A stretch of 64,000 nt of DNA from Saururus chinensis (taxonomy: Eukaryota; Streptophyta; Magnoliopsida; Piperales; Saururaceae). The notes beneath the pieces were generated by a model, which saw only the letters and a list, made by a program, of their open reading frames with translations, was not told the DNA's origin and did no database searches. A program made the position numbers and the translations under genes. The DNA lies in contig CP141141.1 in assembly GCA_035235625.1 (NCBI GenBank), positions 16,365,968-16,429,967 of the forward strand, written 5' to 3'. This document shows, piece by piece, positions 22,691 through 33,149 of this stretch (position 1 is the stretch's first letter; each line of letters opens with the position of its first letter).

Positions 22691-25324
22691 AAGTATCAAA
22701 TTTTTAAGCTTAATACAACACACAGACTAAATCAAAAATATATATCACTCTCAACAGAGCATCAGACGTCTTGGGCTCAATGCAGCACACAGACAATATC
22801 CCTCAAGATAAACACCATTGCAAGACATGAGAAATGCTCAGCCGACTCATTATTGGCTAGCTCACACACGGAACTTAATCTGTCGAAACCCTCAGGTCTC
22901 AAACTCACAATGCTATCATATTAGCCTTTCTTATAATTCAATTTTGAATTAAGCAATTTATGTGGATACAATTATGTCATAAAACTATCAAACATATAGT
23001 GCTCTACTAATCAAACCGAAGCTAAGCCTGATCCAAAACCCTAGTTCGTCAGGGCAGTAGACTTTACTTAACCCGTACAACTCATAACATAACTCACCAT
23101 ACATCAAATCCTTACGTATTCATACAATCTCCGACATCCACCTTATGGCTAACACATCTTACTAGGAAGTCATCAGGGCTCCTCATAGCCAATCCCAATT
23201 ATCATCATCTTACTTTTAGCTCACTTATTATGCTTACTTTTTAGTTCATAATTTGTACATTATGCTTGTACAATTATGCAACATTCTTACTATCTGACAA
23301 TCCCCCAACATACACTCTAATCCAAACCAAACTAATTTGATCCACTTCAATCTACTCCAATCCTCGCCCGTTAGACTTACATCCTGTATCTTCAGTCATA
23401 CACTTACACATCCACATTCAACTCCATACCAAACCCTTTGTCACCTCTTACCATCCATCACCCATACTTTTACCCACACACATACATATATCCATTGCAT
23501 AGGCGTATAACCATCATACAAACATATGTCTATCACACATACATATAACATATACATACTTTCATACATAGCTTACTAATATACTCGTTAGCTATCACTA
23601 GCATGCACATAATCTACATACGTAGCTTACCAACATACTTGCTAGCCATCACTAGCACACACAACCATCAACCATACTTAGAGCTCACATGCATGTCATA
23701 TGCATTTCAACATGGTATAATTTATCCTCTTACAGTATGTAAATGGATCATGATTTAACATCCAAAGCATTGAATCATACAATCCTAGCATGCTACTACA
23801 CATTCAAAGTATGCTATCATGAAATTACGAGTTCAAAGCTCCCCTACCTCATAATCAATGGCGTTAGATGGCAAGCACAGACGGTGGCGGAGTCGGCGGC
23901 CAAAAGCATTGCCAAGTTGAGAGAGCTATTGTCCCAAGGGTTTAGGAAGCGCCAGAAGTACTCATGGCAAACGGGGTGCCAGAAGTCAATATGGCAAAAT
24001 ATGTGATCCACAAAGGCGCACTAGGGGCGGACAGGAGAAAGGTCATGCCAATGAGTGGAAGATGCGGCCAAAAGTTGAGGTGTACTCACTAAAGGTCGGC
24101 TGGTGGCTGAGAAGTACTCAGCTAGCCTCAAGACGTCCAAATCAGCCATGAACAACATCCAAGGGCAGCAATTTGCATCATCGAGGGCCCCACAAAAGGG
24201 CGGAGGGCGACACTCAAGGATGGAGGAGCGGTGGAGGGCTCTAGTGGTCAACTCAATGGTGATGGAGCCATTTGATGGTCAAGCGGCACCAAAGCAGCAC
24301 CTAAGACCTACACCACATATGTGGCTACATGGACACGCAGCCTAAAAGGGCCACTCTAGGGGGAGATGGATTAGACGGTGGTGGCTCAAGGCCCACAAAA
24401 GGGCAACTGAGCTAGTGCCAGGAGGTGGTAGATGACCAAAATGGTAACATCGCCAATCACCACCTACAACCAACATATTTAGTGCGGGCAGCTATGCATC
24501 TCGCACAGTACATGGCAAGGGGCCCATTCCGGACAGAGGCGTAATCGAGCCAAGTGGGGCTAGCACTCGCTATTGCCAAGCCGGGGTAGAGCCCACGATG
24601 ACCAAATAGCCTATGGCATGCCAATGGAAACGATCTGAGACGCACCCAAAGTGTCTAACTGGGCAAAAAAATAGAGGAACAATGATGCGGAGGAGAGGAG
24701 CGAAGGGGCATAGGTGGTCGATCCAGCCACACATGGAATGGAGGGGCAGTGGCCGATCAAAAACGGCCAACAAAGGTGATGAAATAGTTGTCCGACGGCC
24801 AAATTCGTTTTGGCACAGTGAGAAAGAAACAAAACCGAGGAAAGTAACAACAGCTCGTAAAGGAGAAAGGAAAGCATAGCGGTAGCCTTGGCTGGTATCT
24901 ATGGGTTCCTGGTGTCCAGACGAACGGCAGTGAAATTGCCCTCTAAAGGCCCAAAAATGAATTTCAAAGGTGAGAAAAATCGATGAAAATATTGGTACCT
25001 CGTGGAGGAGCGAAGAGGACATGGCAGCGGTCCTAGCCAGTACCAACGGACTTGTGGCAGTAAGGTGAAGTGAATCCCGGTAAGAACCGGTGGGATCTGA
25101 TGACGAAGGAGGCATAACGGAGCGATCGGAAACTCTCTTGGGTTTCACTCATTCTTACTGGACATACTGGACTTCTCAAAATTTCTACAACATGGTCGTT
25201 GCATTCAAGATATTTATACTTCTTTTTTTCCTTTTATTTTCTCAACAAGCATTAACTACCTACTTATAGAAAAATAGTAGAAAAATCACAAAAAATTATT
25301 AAAAAAATTAGGGACATTACAATT

Positions 25325-26075
25325 GGAGGCCACCCTCTCTAAGTCCTCACTCATATTGTCTCTCACTGGTGTACCCCCAACCTTATTTTCAACAAGCCTC
25401 CCACTCCTAAGGTTCATTATAAACTGAACTTATTCATTAGAGGGAGGAGCTAATAGGACTTTAGGGTTTTGTAGAGGTTGACTCGGCAACGTCCCCATCT
25501 CTCTCTTGTTAATAGGACTGGCTAGTTAATTGATTTGGGCTTCTAGCTTTGCAATGGACTAGGTATGAGAGTGAAGAATTTGAGAATGAAATTGTATCTC
25601 TTGTAATGTTGTCAAGACTTTCTCTTCAAAACTCGAATCTTGACTAGGTTGGGCATATGGGGGTTGCACTTAGGGTTGATAGACTGGGGCTAGTGGCACT
25701 TACAGTTGATCATACAGGCTGCTGGCACTTGTAAAGGTGACCTAAGGGGCTGGTCACCACTTGTCCCTTGGTTAGGGTTCTACCAAGAGAAGTTAGGGTG
25801 ATTCCTCTACCTAGGGTTATATGTATTTAAAAATTGATTGTTCTCAGCTCTAGGGAAGAATTGGGTGACGTTCACATGATCTTGTCCAAGATCAGGGAAT
25901 TGAGGTCAGAAGGGCACTCAAGGATTGTATGGATTGGGCTAATGCATATAGCGCATGTGTCTTGAGTGAAGGGAGTAGATTGATGTGTTGAAGTCATAAG
26001 GAGGCACACCATCCTACCTCAAAGAATTAACCTTGGAGGAGAGGTCTAATGGGTTTTTGACTTCATGTAAACCGT
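25325..26075 (-). pseudogene. Duplicated Athila/Tat gag fragment
   Basis: A direct repeat of 28085-28660 with roughly 75-85% apparent identity; for example GTTGCACTT(A/G)GGGTTGATAGAC and GAATTG(A)GGTCAGAAGGGCACTCAAGGA versus the later copy. An extra ~190 bp (25370-25555) is absent from the other copy. On the minus strand it would cover the linker and zinc-knuckle-like end of gag. No open frame survives. Confidence 0.7.
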
Positions 26076-26372
26076 CACTAATAAATACTATTTGCGACAC
26101 ATACAATAGTGTCGTAAAATATTTAACTATTAGCGACGCTTCCTTGAGGCTAATATTACAACTATTAGCGATGCTTTTTATAAAGTGTCTCAAATACTAG
26201 TACTATTAGCGACACTTGTATAAAAAAGTGGATAGTAGTTGTAATATTAGCGAGACTTTCAAAAAAGTGACCCTAATAGTTATAAATTTTAAATAAAAAA
26301 TAAAAAATTTAGAACTATTAGCACCACTTTTTTAAAAGTGTCTCTAATAGCGGTCCAAAAAAAACACTAGAA
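26076..26372. mobile_element. CACTA-like subterminal repeat cluster (tentative)
   Basis: The motif ACTATTAGCGACACTTT and its complement recur six or more times in both orientations, as in the subterminal regions of many plant CACTA (En/Spm) elements. CACTA occurs at 26076-26080 and again at 26365-26369, but a clean CACTA...TAGTG pair with a 3-bp target duplication was not found. It sits inside Athila-type sequence. Confidence 0.4.
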
Positions 26373-27100
26373 GGTTAGAGCATAACATGGGTCACATGTT
26401 GTCTAACATAGGCATGGGGCCCACGGTGGGGTCTACTCCCTTAATTAAGGAAATTTTAAGAGAAAATACCATTAAATCGGTAAAAAATGGGTAAATCAAG
26501 TTGGACACTAATACTTATAAAAATAAAATTAAACCTTATTAGGTCATAATTAATTGACTCATAACTTCAAAATCAAATCAAACTGTCAAACAAACAAAAC
26601 CACACAAATAAAAGGAAAGAAATTAAGAGATCTTACAAAATTGATCCATTTAAAAACAAACATATGCTTTTAAAAGAAAATAAGAGATAAAAAAAGAAAA
26701 GAAATATGAAATAAAGGATATTACATCCTATAATAAGAAAGAATAATTAAAAAGCAAATATCATTCTACACCCCCAAACCTAAACCGAACATTGCCCACA
26801 ATGTTAATAAAAATATATACTACAATGACAAGAATAAGTAAGAGAGGGAAAGAAAGATATCACCTAAGAACAATAACTAAAGATCTAAGATAAGTACAAA
26901 AGGATTGGGAGAAAATACATACATGATGAGCATCTCCCCAAACCTAAAGTACTAAATCGCACAAAAGAAACAAAAACTACAATTAGAAAAGAAAGAAAAT
27001 AAAATAAGTAAATAAAACCTAAATGAAGCATAAAGGGAAAAGAAACATATCAAAAACATGTGTTACCTTCCAAGAAGCGCTAAGTTTATTGTCTTCATCC
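26373..27100 (-). other. AT-rich Athila spacer
   Basis: No coding signal. It contains two CCCCAAACCTAAA-type blocks (about 26770 and 26935), which I recall from non-coding parts of Athila/Tat elements, and A/G-rich tracts. Confidence 0.4.
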
Positions 27101-27850
27101 CGAGAATGCCCAAACTCTCAAATATGTCAGGGCAAGTGGTAGAGATTGGCATAGGTACTTCTCGTAAGTCTCAAAGAGGATGACTTAGGAAAACTAGAAG
27201 ACACGACTTGATTATGGGCTGCCACTACAAAAGATAGGCCTCTATCAAGAGCATCAAACCTAAAATTGTCTACCATAAAATATTCAGAAGCAGAAGTCAC
27301 ATTTAAATGGTTAGACACATTAAAAATATTTAGTTACACTTTCATGTTCCCAAAGGACATCTCCATTACCCTTATCCTACTATTGATGCATGCATTTGTT
27401 GTGGCAAGGAAGGGTTGACCTAGAATTACAGGGATCTAATGTGTGGAGTTGGCTACGAGTTTTGAATCTAAGACAAGAATATCAATGGGGAAATTGGTCA
27501 ACCCTCACTAAGACATTCTCAATGACTCTTTGGGGTTTACGCACATAACGGTTGGTTAGTTGCAAGGTAACTGACGTAGATTGTAAGTCACCTAACCCTA
27601 GTTTCTCATGTACCAAGTAAGGGATGAGGCTAACACTTGCACCAAGGTCAAGAAGTGTCTTGTTGATGGAGTGATCACCTATGACACAAGAATTGGTAGG
27701 GATGCAGGGTCCTTGAATTTAGGTGGTGTGTCATATTTCAATAAAGGGCTAACTTGCTCAGTGTGAAAGACCATTTTAGACGTGTATGGTCTAGATTTGC
27801 ACTTCTAGGTACAAAGATCTTTAAGGAATTTAGCATATGTGGGGACTTAC
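27100..27850 (-). pseudogene. Athila/Tat retropepsin region remnant
   Basis: The minus strand reads KMVFHTEQVSPLLKY, TPPKFKDPASLPI, then NKTLLDLGASVSLIPYLV, LGLGDLQSTSVTLQL and RYVRKPQRVIENVLVRVDQ. LLDLGASVNLLP is the Athila/Tat protease active-site region; the family commonly has DLGAS there. One or more frameshifts and stops separate the blocks. After about 27380 the reading dissolves; an open frame at 27318-27127 (MSNHLNVTSASEYF) may be a further part but is not recognised. Confidence 0.75.
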
Positions 27851-29320
27851 TTGATAACATCTAAGAAGTGAAGATTAATCTTAACTTGGTTGAAGGTTTC
27901 TAGAATTTCATTCATCCTAGCTGAGTACTTGCCAAATGGCGGGGCCAAGTCTACCCATTGGGGAAATGTGGCCTTAGGGATATAGAATCCCTCATAGGTG
28001 GAATGGAACAATGGTGGTAAAGGAGAGGTAGGAAGGACAAACTCCTTCTCATGTAGTGTACCCACTTCCGCTTGAGGCTCATTGGGGGCCCTCTCTAAGT
28101 CATCACTCCTATCATCTCTCACCAGTGTACTTCTTCTCATGCAATGGATTAGGCATGAGAGTGAAGGATTTAGAAATGATATTGTAACTCTTGTAATGCA
28201 GTCAAGATCTTTTCTTTAAAATTCAAATCCTGGTTAGGTTGGGAATATGGGGTTGCACTTGGGGTTGATAGACAGGGGCTAGTGGCACTTGGGGTTGATG
28301 GTACAAGATTGGTGACACTTGCAAGGGTGGCCTAAGGGATTGGTTACCACTTGACCCTTGGTAAGGGTTCCGCTAAGAAAAGTTAGGGCAATTCCTCCAC
28401 CCACGGTTATATGTATTTGAAAATGGATTGTTCTCAACTCTAGTAAAAGATTAGGTGGCATTAACATAATCTTGGACAAGATCAGAGAACTTAGAGGCAG
28501 AAAGGCACTCAAGGACTGTATGGGCTAGGCTAAAGCATGTCGCACATGTGTCTTGAGTGAGGGGAGCAAGGTGATAGGTTGAAGTCATAAAGAGATCCAA
28601 CTTCGTACTCAAAGTATCAACTTTGGAGGAGAGGTCTAGTAGGTTTTTAACTTCATACAAGCTACCCCTAAAGGGTGCATTTTTCAAGGTGGATAATTCT
28701 CTCTCATTTCTATTCAATGCAGTATGTTGGAGGGAATTCTCATTCAAGTCCTCAAAAAGTTTTCCTGCCTCGTTTTATTTTTTTAACAAAAAGGTATCCC
28801 CACAATTCGCAAGTATGGTGGCAGTTTTCTTGGTAAGACTCTCAAAAAAATATCGCACTAATTGCCACATAGGGATAGCACGGTGAGGACGCTACCTAAG
28901 AAGGTTCTTAAGTCTGTCCAAACTCTCATAGAAGTGTTCGGTGAAAAGGTGGGCAAAAGTGGTTATAGCCTTTATCATTTGATTGGCCGTGTCTATGAGA
29001 AGATACTTTTTGAGAAACTCTTATTACATCTGTGCCCATGTTGTGATTGTGTCTGATTTTAATGAGTGAATCTATTCTTTATCCTTATCTTTCAATGTGA
29101 TAGGGAAATGTTAGAGTTTGACAGCTTCAACGGTCAAGTTAGAGAGCTTGAAGGTCATGCATAATTCCAAGTCATCTAGGTGCCTATACGGGTTTTCATT
29201 GTTCAGCCCATAAAATGATGAGGCCATTTGAATGGCATTGGGTTTAATTTCATAGTTTTGAGCTGTGATCGTTAGCAACCTAATGAATAAATGAGATGTA
29301 TAATTGGTAGTGTAATACTC
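27850..29320 (-). pseudogene. Athila/Tat gag remnant
   Basis: Minus-strand blocks in order: ASSFYGLNNENPYRHLDDLE (29225 downward), FPITLKDKDKE, TITTWAQM, FYESLDRLKNLLR, PMWQLVRYFFESL, then a Cys-rich TCATCFSLAHTVLEC (28550-28510) resembling the zinc-knuckle-like end of Athila gag, and PPFGKYSARMNEILETFNQV with INLHFLDVIK (27990-27850). These match the order and wording of Athila/Tat gag. Stops in most blocks make it a pseudogene. Confidence 0.8.
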
Positions 29321-29658
29321 CCCTAGGGCTTTGAGAGGTGCATCTACTATGCTAATAGGGGGAGCAAGGAGCTACAACCATACATACACCACAAGCACAC
29401 CACACAATTTAAAGTGCAAAGACTAAGTAAGGGAAAAGAAAAGCTAAAACTAAAGAGATGAGAAGATCTTGCATACTAAAGGGAAGAACTATATTGGGTA
29501 GTGTCGCCCTACAACCAAAAGAGTAGAGATCATGGTCTTCAACTCAACCTACAAGATCAAAATAAAAGATAGTAAGTAACTAAGAATTATCCTAGAAAGT
29601 AAAGTAAACTAAAACTATATAGAACTATCCTAACTAAAAATTTAGTAACAAACTGGCA

Positions 29659-29679
29659 CCATCCTCAACAACAGTGCCA
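29659..29679 (-). other. Degenerate primer-binding site
   Basis: The minus strand reads TGGCACTGTTGTTGAGGATG beginning at 29679, seven bases from the LTR end. It looks like the Athila-type tRNA-Asp site (TGGCGCCGTTGCCGGGGA) with several G-to-A and C-to-T changes. Confidence 0.55.
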
Positions 29680-29685
29680 AAAATT

Positions 29686-31015
29686 TGATCAATTATAATT
29701 AAACCTTTTACAAGTGTAGAAGGTATTTGTACTACGATAAGTATAAAAGAGTTGTGTAGCCTTGGGGATGGATGAATTAATTACCAAATCTACGAGAAAA
29801 TTCTTGATTGAAATTTAAAATAACTTAAACTAAAATTAAACAAAGAAATAATCAATTAAACTAAACAAAAGATAGCAATATGATGACAATTACTTAGGAA
29901 ATTGAATCCACTACAGAATCATAAAATTCCTTCACCTCTAGTTTATATCTAATGTGAATATGAACAAGTATTCTCATCTACAAAATAAAATTATTTTAGA
30001 AAGAATCATTAATTAAATTTATGACATGAACTATCTTCGACAATAGCACAAATCATCTATACTAAACTAAACTATATGCATGACTCATCTAATCGTAGTA
30101 TAACTCATTCAATTCATTAATTATATGAACATTAAAACTATTGCATGACCATCTCATCTAACTCACAGAAATTGGAATCAATGTAAATCTCTAAACCATA
30201 TCAATCTATCATCTATAAGACAATACATCAACATAGAATTGAATAAACATGAAAACTCTTCCATTAAAAAGAAAATCCTTATCGTATAATTGTCATTATT
30301 CACAACTAAGATCTAAATTTTAAAAAAATAAAAACTTATCTATAGTTTCATTAACTCCTAAGTAAAAGAAAAACCTAGTGTTTCATGGTAGAAGAAGGCT
30401 CTTAAATCTTCATTGAAAGCTTTGATTGCTCCTCCATCTTCTTCTCCATTTTTTTTATAGAAAATCTACTTGAATTCATCCATTTCGAGCCCCATATGAC
30501 TTTATAGAGACATAAGAGCCATAAGAGAAGTTCTAGAGTGGAAAGAACTCAAAACTAGTTTAAAATAGGAAACTACCGTTAAGTCGATCAATCACCCTAA
30601 ATGTTCACCAAACAAGAGCACTATTTCTGCAATCTAGACAAATTTGTTCAATTTTGTGTCTAATTTTTGTTTAGAAATCTTCTAGTTCATTTTTCTACTA
30701 TATTCAATAAGCTATTTCATTCATGTCTATATTAATTTCCAAAGTGTTAGTCACTCTGAAAAGTTGTCCAAATCACTCGTAAGTGTGTCAAGGGTGTTGT
30801 GAATTATTCTGCACGTCATCCAAGGACTTCAATAAGCACGCCTTACCTACAAAACATGGAAAATAGCATTTTAAACATGTAGTTGACAAATAAAATCCCA
30901 AAATGATTCAAATACATGCCTAAAATCCTAATAGCGCCCGAATTAATGAATAATTAAAATAAAATATTAATATCTATCCTAATATAAATAAACTATATAT
31001 ATATAATGTGTATCA
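29686..31015 (-). repeat. 5' LTR of the Athila/Tat-type element
   Basis: On the minus strand it runs from TGATACACATT at 31015 to AATTGATCA at 29686, thus TG...CA, about 1.33 kb, directly before the primer-binding site. Very AT-rich, with a (TA)n stretch close to its start. The matching 3' LTR is not in the window, so the outer edge rests on the terminal motif only. Confidence 0.6.
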
Positions 31016-33149
31016 GTCCCCCTTGTATTTCTTTTGATTATTTAATATGCTGGTAGGGATCTTCTTAACCCCCACCCTTATGGTGGTTTTTTTTTAAATC
31101 CATGATTTCTTGCTAATTGGAGAAAATTTTTACATGATGATCATGTTGTTCTAGTATATTTTTGTCATGTTGAATCATAATATGTCATGTTCCATTGTAT
31201 TTCCTAGCTGAGAATTTCATTGAGAATGGGTAAGGGTTTTTCTCTTCTTATTTTTCATTTTATATTTTCTTTGTGTCTAGTCGGATTGGCTCATGCCCTT
31301 GCAGTTGGTTTTTTTACTTTAAATTTCTCTAAGTCTTAGACTTCTCCAAGTTTATGTGGTACAAATTTCAGATCTTTCTTCTACGTATTTTTGTTTGAAA
31401 AGGCTTACTTTTTCCAAAACCTAGTTTCTTCCTAATGGCACTATCTCTGATTTTCGATGTTTTGAAACTTTTCCTTTATAGTTTTAACTAATGAAATTTA
31501 CTAGGGATTTTTCTACATTTCTACTAACATCCCTAATTTTTAGGGATTGATTTTATGTATGATGGTTGCGTCAGAATTCACATTTTTGTGATTTCGCACT
31601 AAAAAGTGTTTTCTGAATTAGATTCATATAAATTTTCTTCCAAAAATCTTGAGAGTCCAATTTTTCTTCCTCATGACAAATATTTATTCATATTATTTTT
31701 ATATAAATTATTTATTAATTTCTTTATCATCTAGGGAATTGTCATGATAGGAAGTCAATATAAATATTTAAAATTGTTGTTCTTCAAAGGATCAATGCTA
31801 TACTTATGAGGGTCATCCTTCTATAGAGGGTTACCAACCTTCAAAGGGTAATTAATTATCATGCACATTTATTTTTGTGGTGTCAAAGGACTACATGGTG
31901 GTTGGACGTCCTGCTACCATTGTCCATGAGCACCACAGTAGGGTTTTCACCTCTATTTACTTAGCATGGAGGTGCATACTATCCAATCAAAGCGTGGTTG
32001 AAGGACTTGGGCTTCGAAGTCATGTATCTCTCTTTGAACACGATGGAATGTAACAATTGTTCTAGAAATTTTAACTAAGACATGTATGCTGGAAAAGTTT
32101 TTATAAAATACTATGATCAAGAAGATGTTTATTCATCTATTATTTGTGTAATTAATTATTAAAGGGTTATGTAATCATTTATAGCTTTCAATACTACTAG
32201 GTATGTGTAAATGTACTCAGTCATCCTGTTGGTGCTTTTTCAGTGGTGGACCAATTGGAACTTGAGGGCTAAATTGGGAAAGAGCTATGAGAACATTTTC
32301 TTTTGCATAGTAGGACTTAACTCTTGCTAATTTAATGTTTTGTAGAGTCACTTTTTTATTTTTGCTTGGCAAGATGACATGGATGAGACTTAGCTTGTCT
32401 TGGGAACGCCTTACCATTATAATATTAATAAATGGTTTATTATCCATATATTATAAACAACAACCGCATCTTTGGATCTATTTTTTTAACTTTAGATCCT
32501 TCTGAATTGTGTTCAATAACAAAAAAAATTATCAAACTTTTGTGCACTCCCTAAAATTGGAAAATGTTATAAAAATCAAAGGGCTATGACATTTCAGGTT
32601 GTCTATGGCTAGCCTCCTCCTATCGGATCATGGTATGTTCCCTTGCTGTATCTTGTTAGTTTTGTAGATCATGTCTTGCAAACAATAGATGAGGTTCTCC
32701 ACCAGCTTCACATGCATTTGGTGGCAACCAGAATCATATGAAGCAAATTTATAATCATGACCACCTAGATAAAAAAGTTTTAGGTTGGAGACTTTATTTA
32801 CCTTTTCCATCAACCATTCCGCCTGACGTCAATATATTAAACTAAGTAATGTAAGGCTTTCTTTTAACTTTCACGATCCGTATCCTATCTTTAAACTGGG
32901 AATTTGCATTGGTTAATTCTAGGATTTATATTTTCTAGATATACTCTACTTGCAATAGGACTTTGTTAGATTGAACTTTAATAGTTGATTGTTAGTTCTA
33001 GTTAGATTAGTACTCATGTTATGCAATTGAAAAGGCTTCATGCCTAACTTTATGAATAAAGCATGAGCATCAATGATCTGTACGAACTGATTTATGATAT
33101 ACTGAATAGGGTAGCATAGTTAGATTAGCTATCTTGTCCCTCTTCTTTT
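31016..33149. other. No recognisable feature
   Basis: AT-rich, with scattered short open frames that show no family motif. Minus-strand frames at 32447-32217 and 32813-32628 have ordinary composition but no partner exons and no resemblance I can name. Confidence 0.5.

Larger units (their letters stand above)
21690..25321 (-). repeat. LTR-like repeat copy B, inverted relative of the 4522-9303 repeat
   Basis: Read on the minus strand it starts TGTAATGTCCCTAATTTTT at 25321, like copy A (TGTAATATCCCTAATTTTT). A strong match follows at 23985-23740 versus 6720-6920 of copy A (shared GCAATGCTTTTGGCCGCC, CTTGCCATC, GAGGTAGGGGA, GTGTAGTAGCATGCTAGG). Further matches are the TGGCACTGTA array and the block TGAGTATGAAAATACTCACCC (21754-21774). 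Similarity is lost after about 21700, so the 3' end is missing. GC-rich open frames at 24100-25148 correspond in position to the GC-rich start of copy A. They are not recognisable proteins, and I treat them as part of the repeat. Confidence 0.7.
25322..31015 (-). mobile_element. Athila/Tat-type Ty3 retrotransposon remnant (minus strand)
   Basis: From right to left: LTR (31015-29686), primer-binding site (29679-29659), gag (about 29320-27850), aspartic protease (about 27850-27380), AT-rich spacer with ACCCCCAAACCTAAA blocks, CACTA-like cluster, and a second partial gag copy. No reverse transcriptase or integrase is seen; the left part has been lost or replaced where LTR-like copy B abuts at 25321. 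Inactive. Confidence 0.75.

Noticed and set aside
24570-25148. 192-residue minus-strand open frame, the second longest in the window
   Set aside because: It lies in the GC-rich part of LTR-like copy B, with no matching conserved frame in copy A and no recognisable domain.
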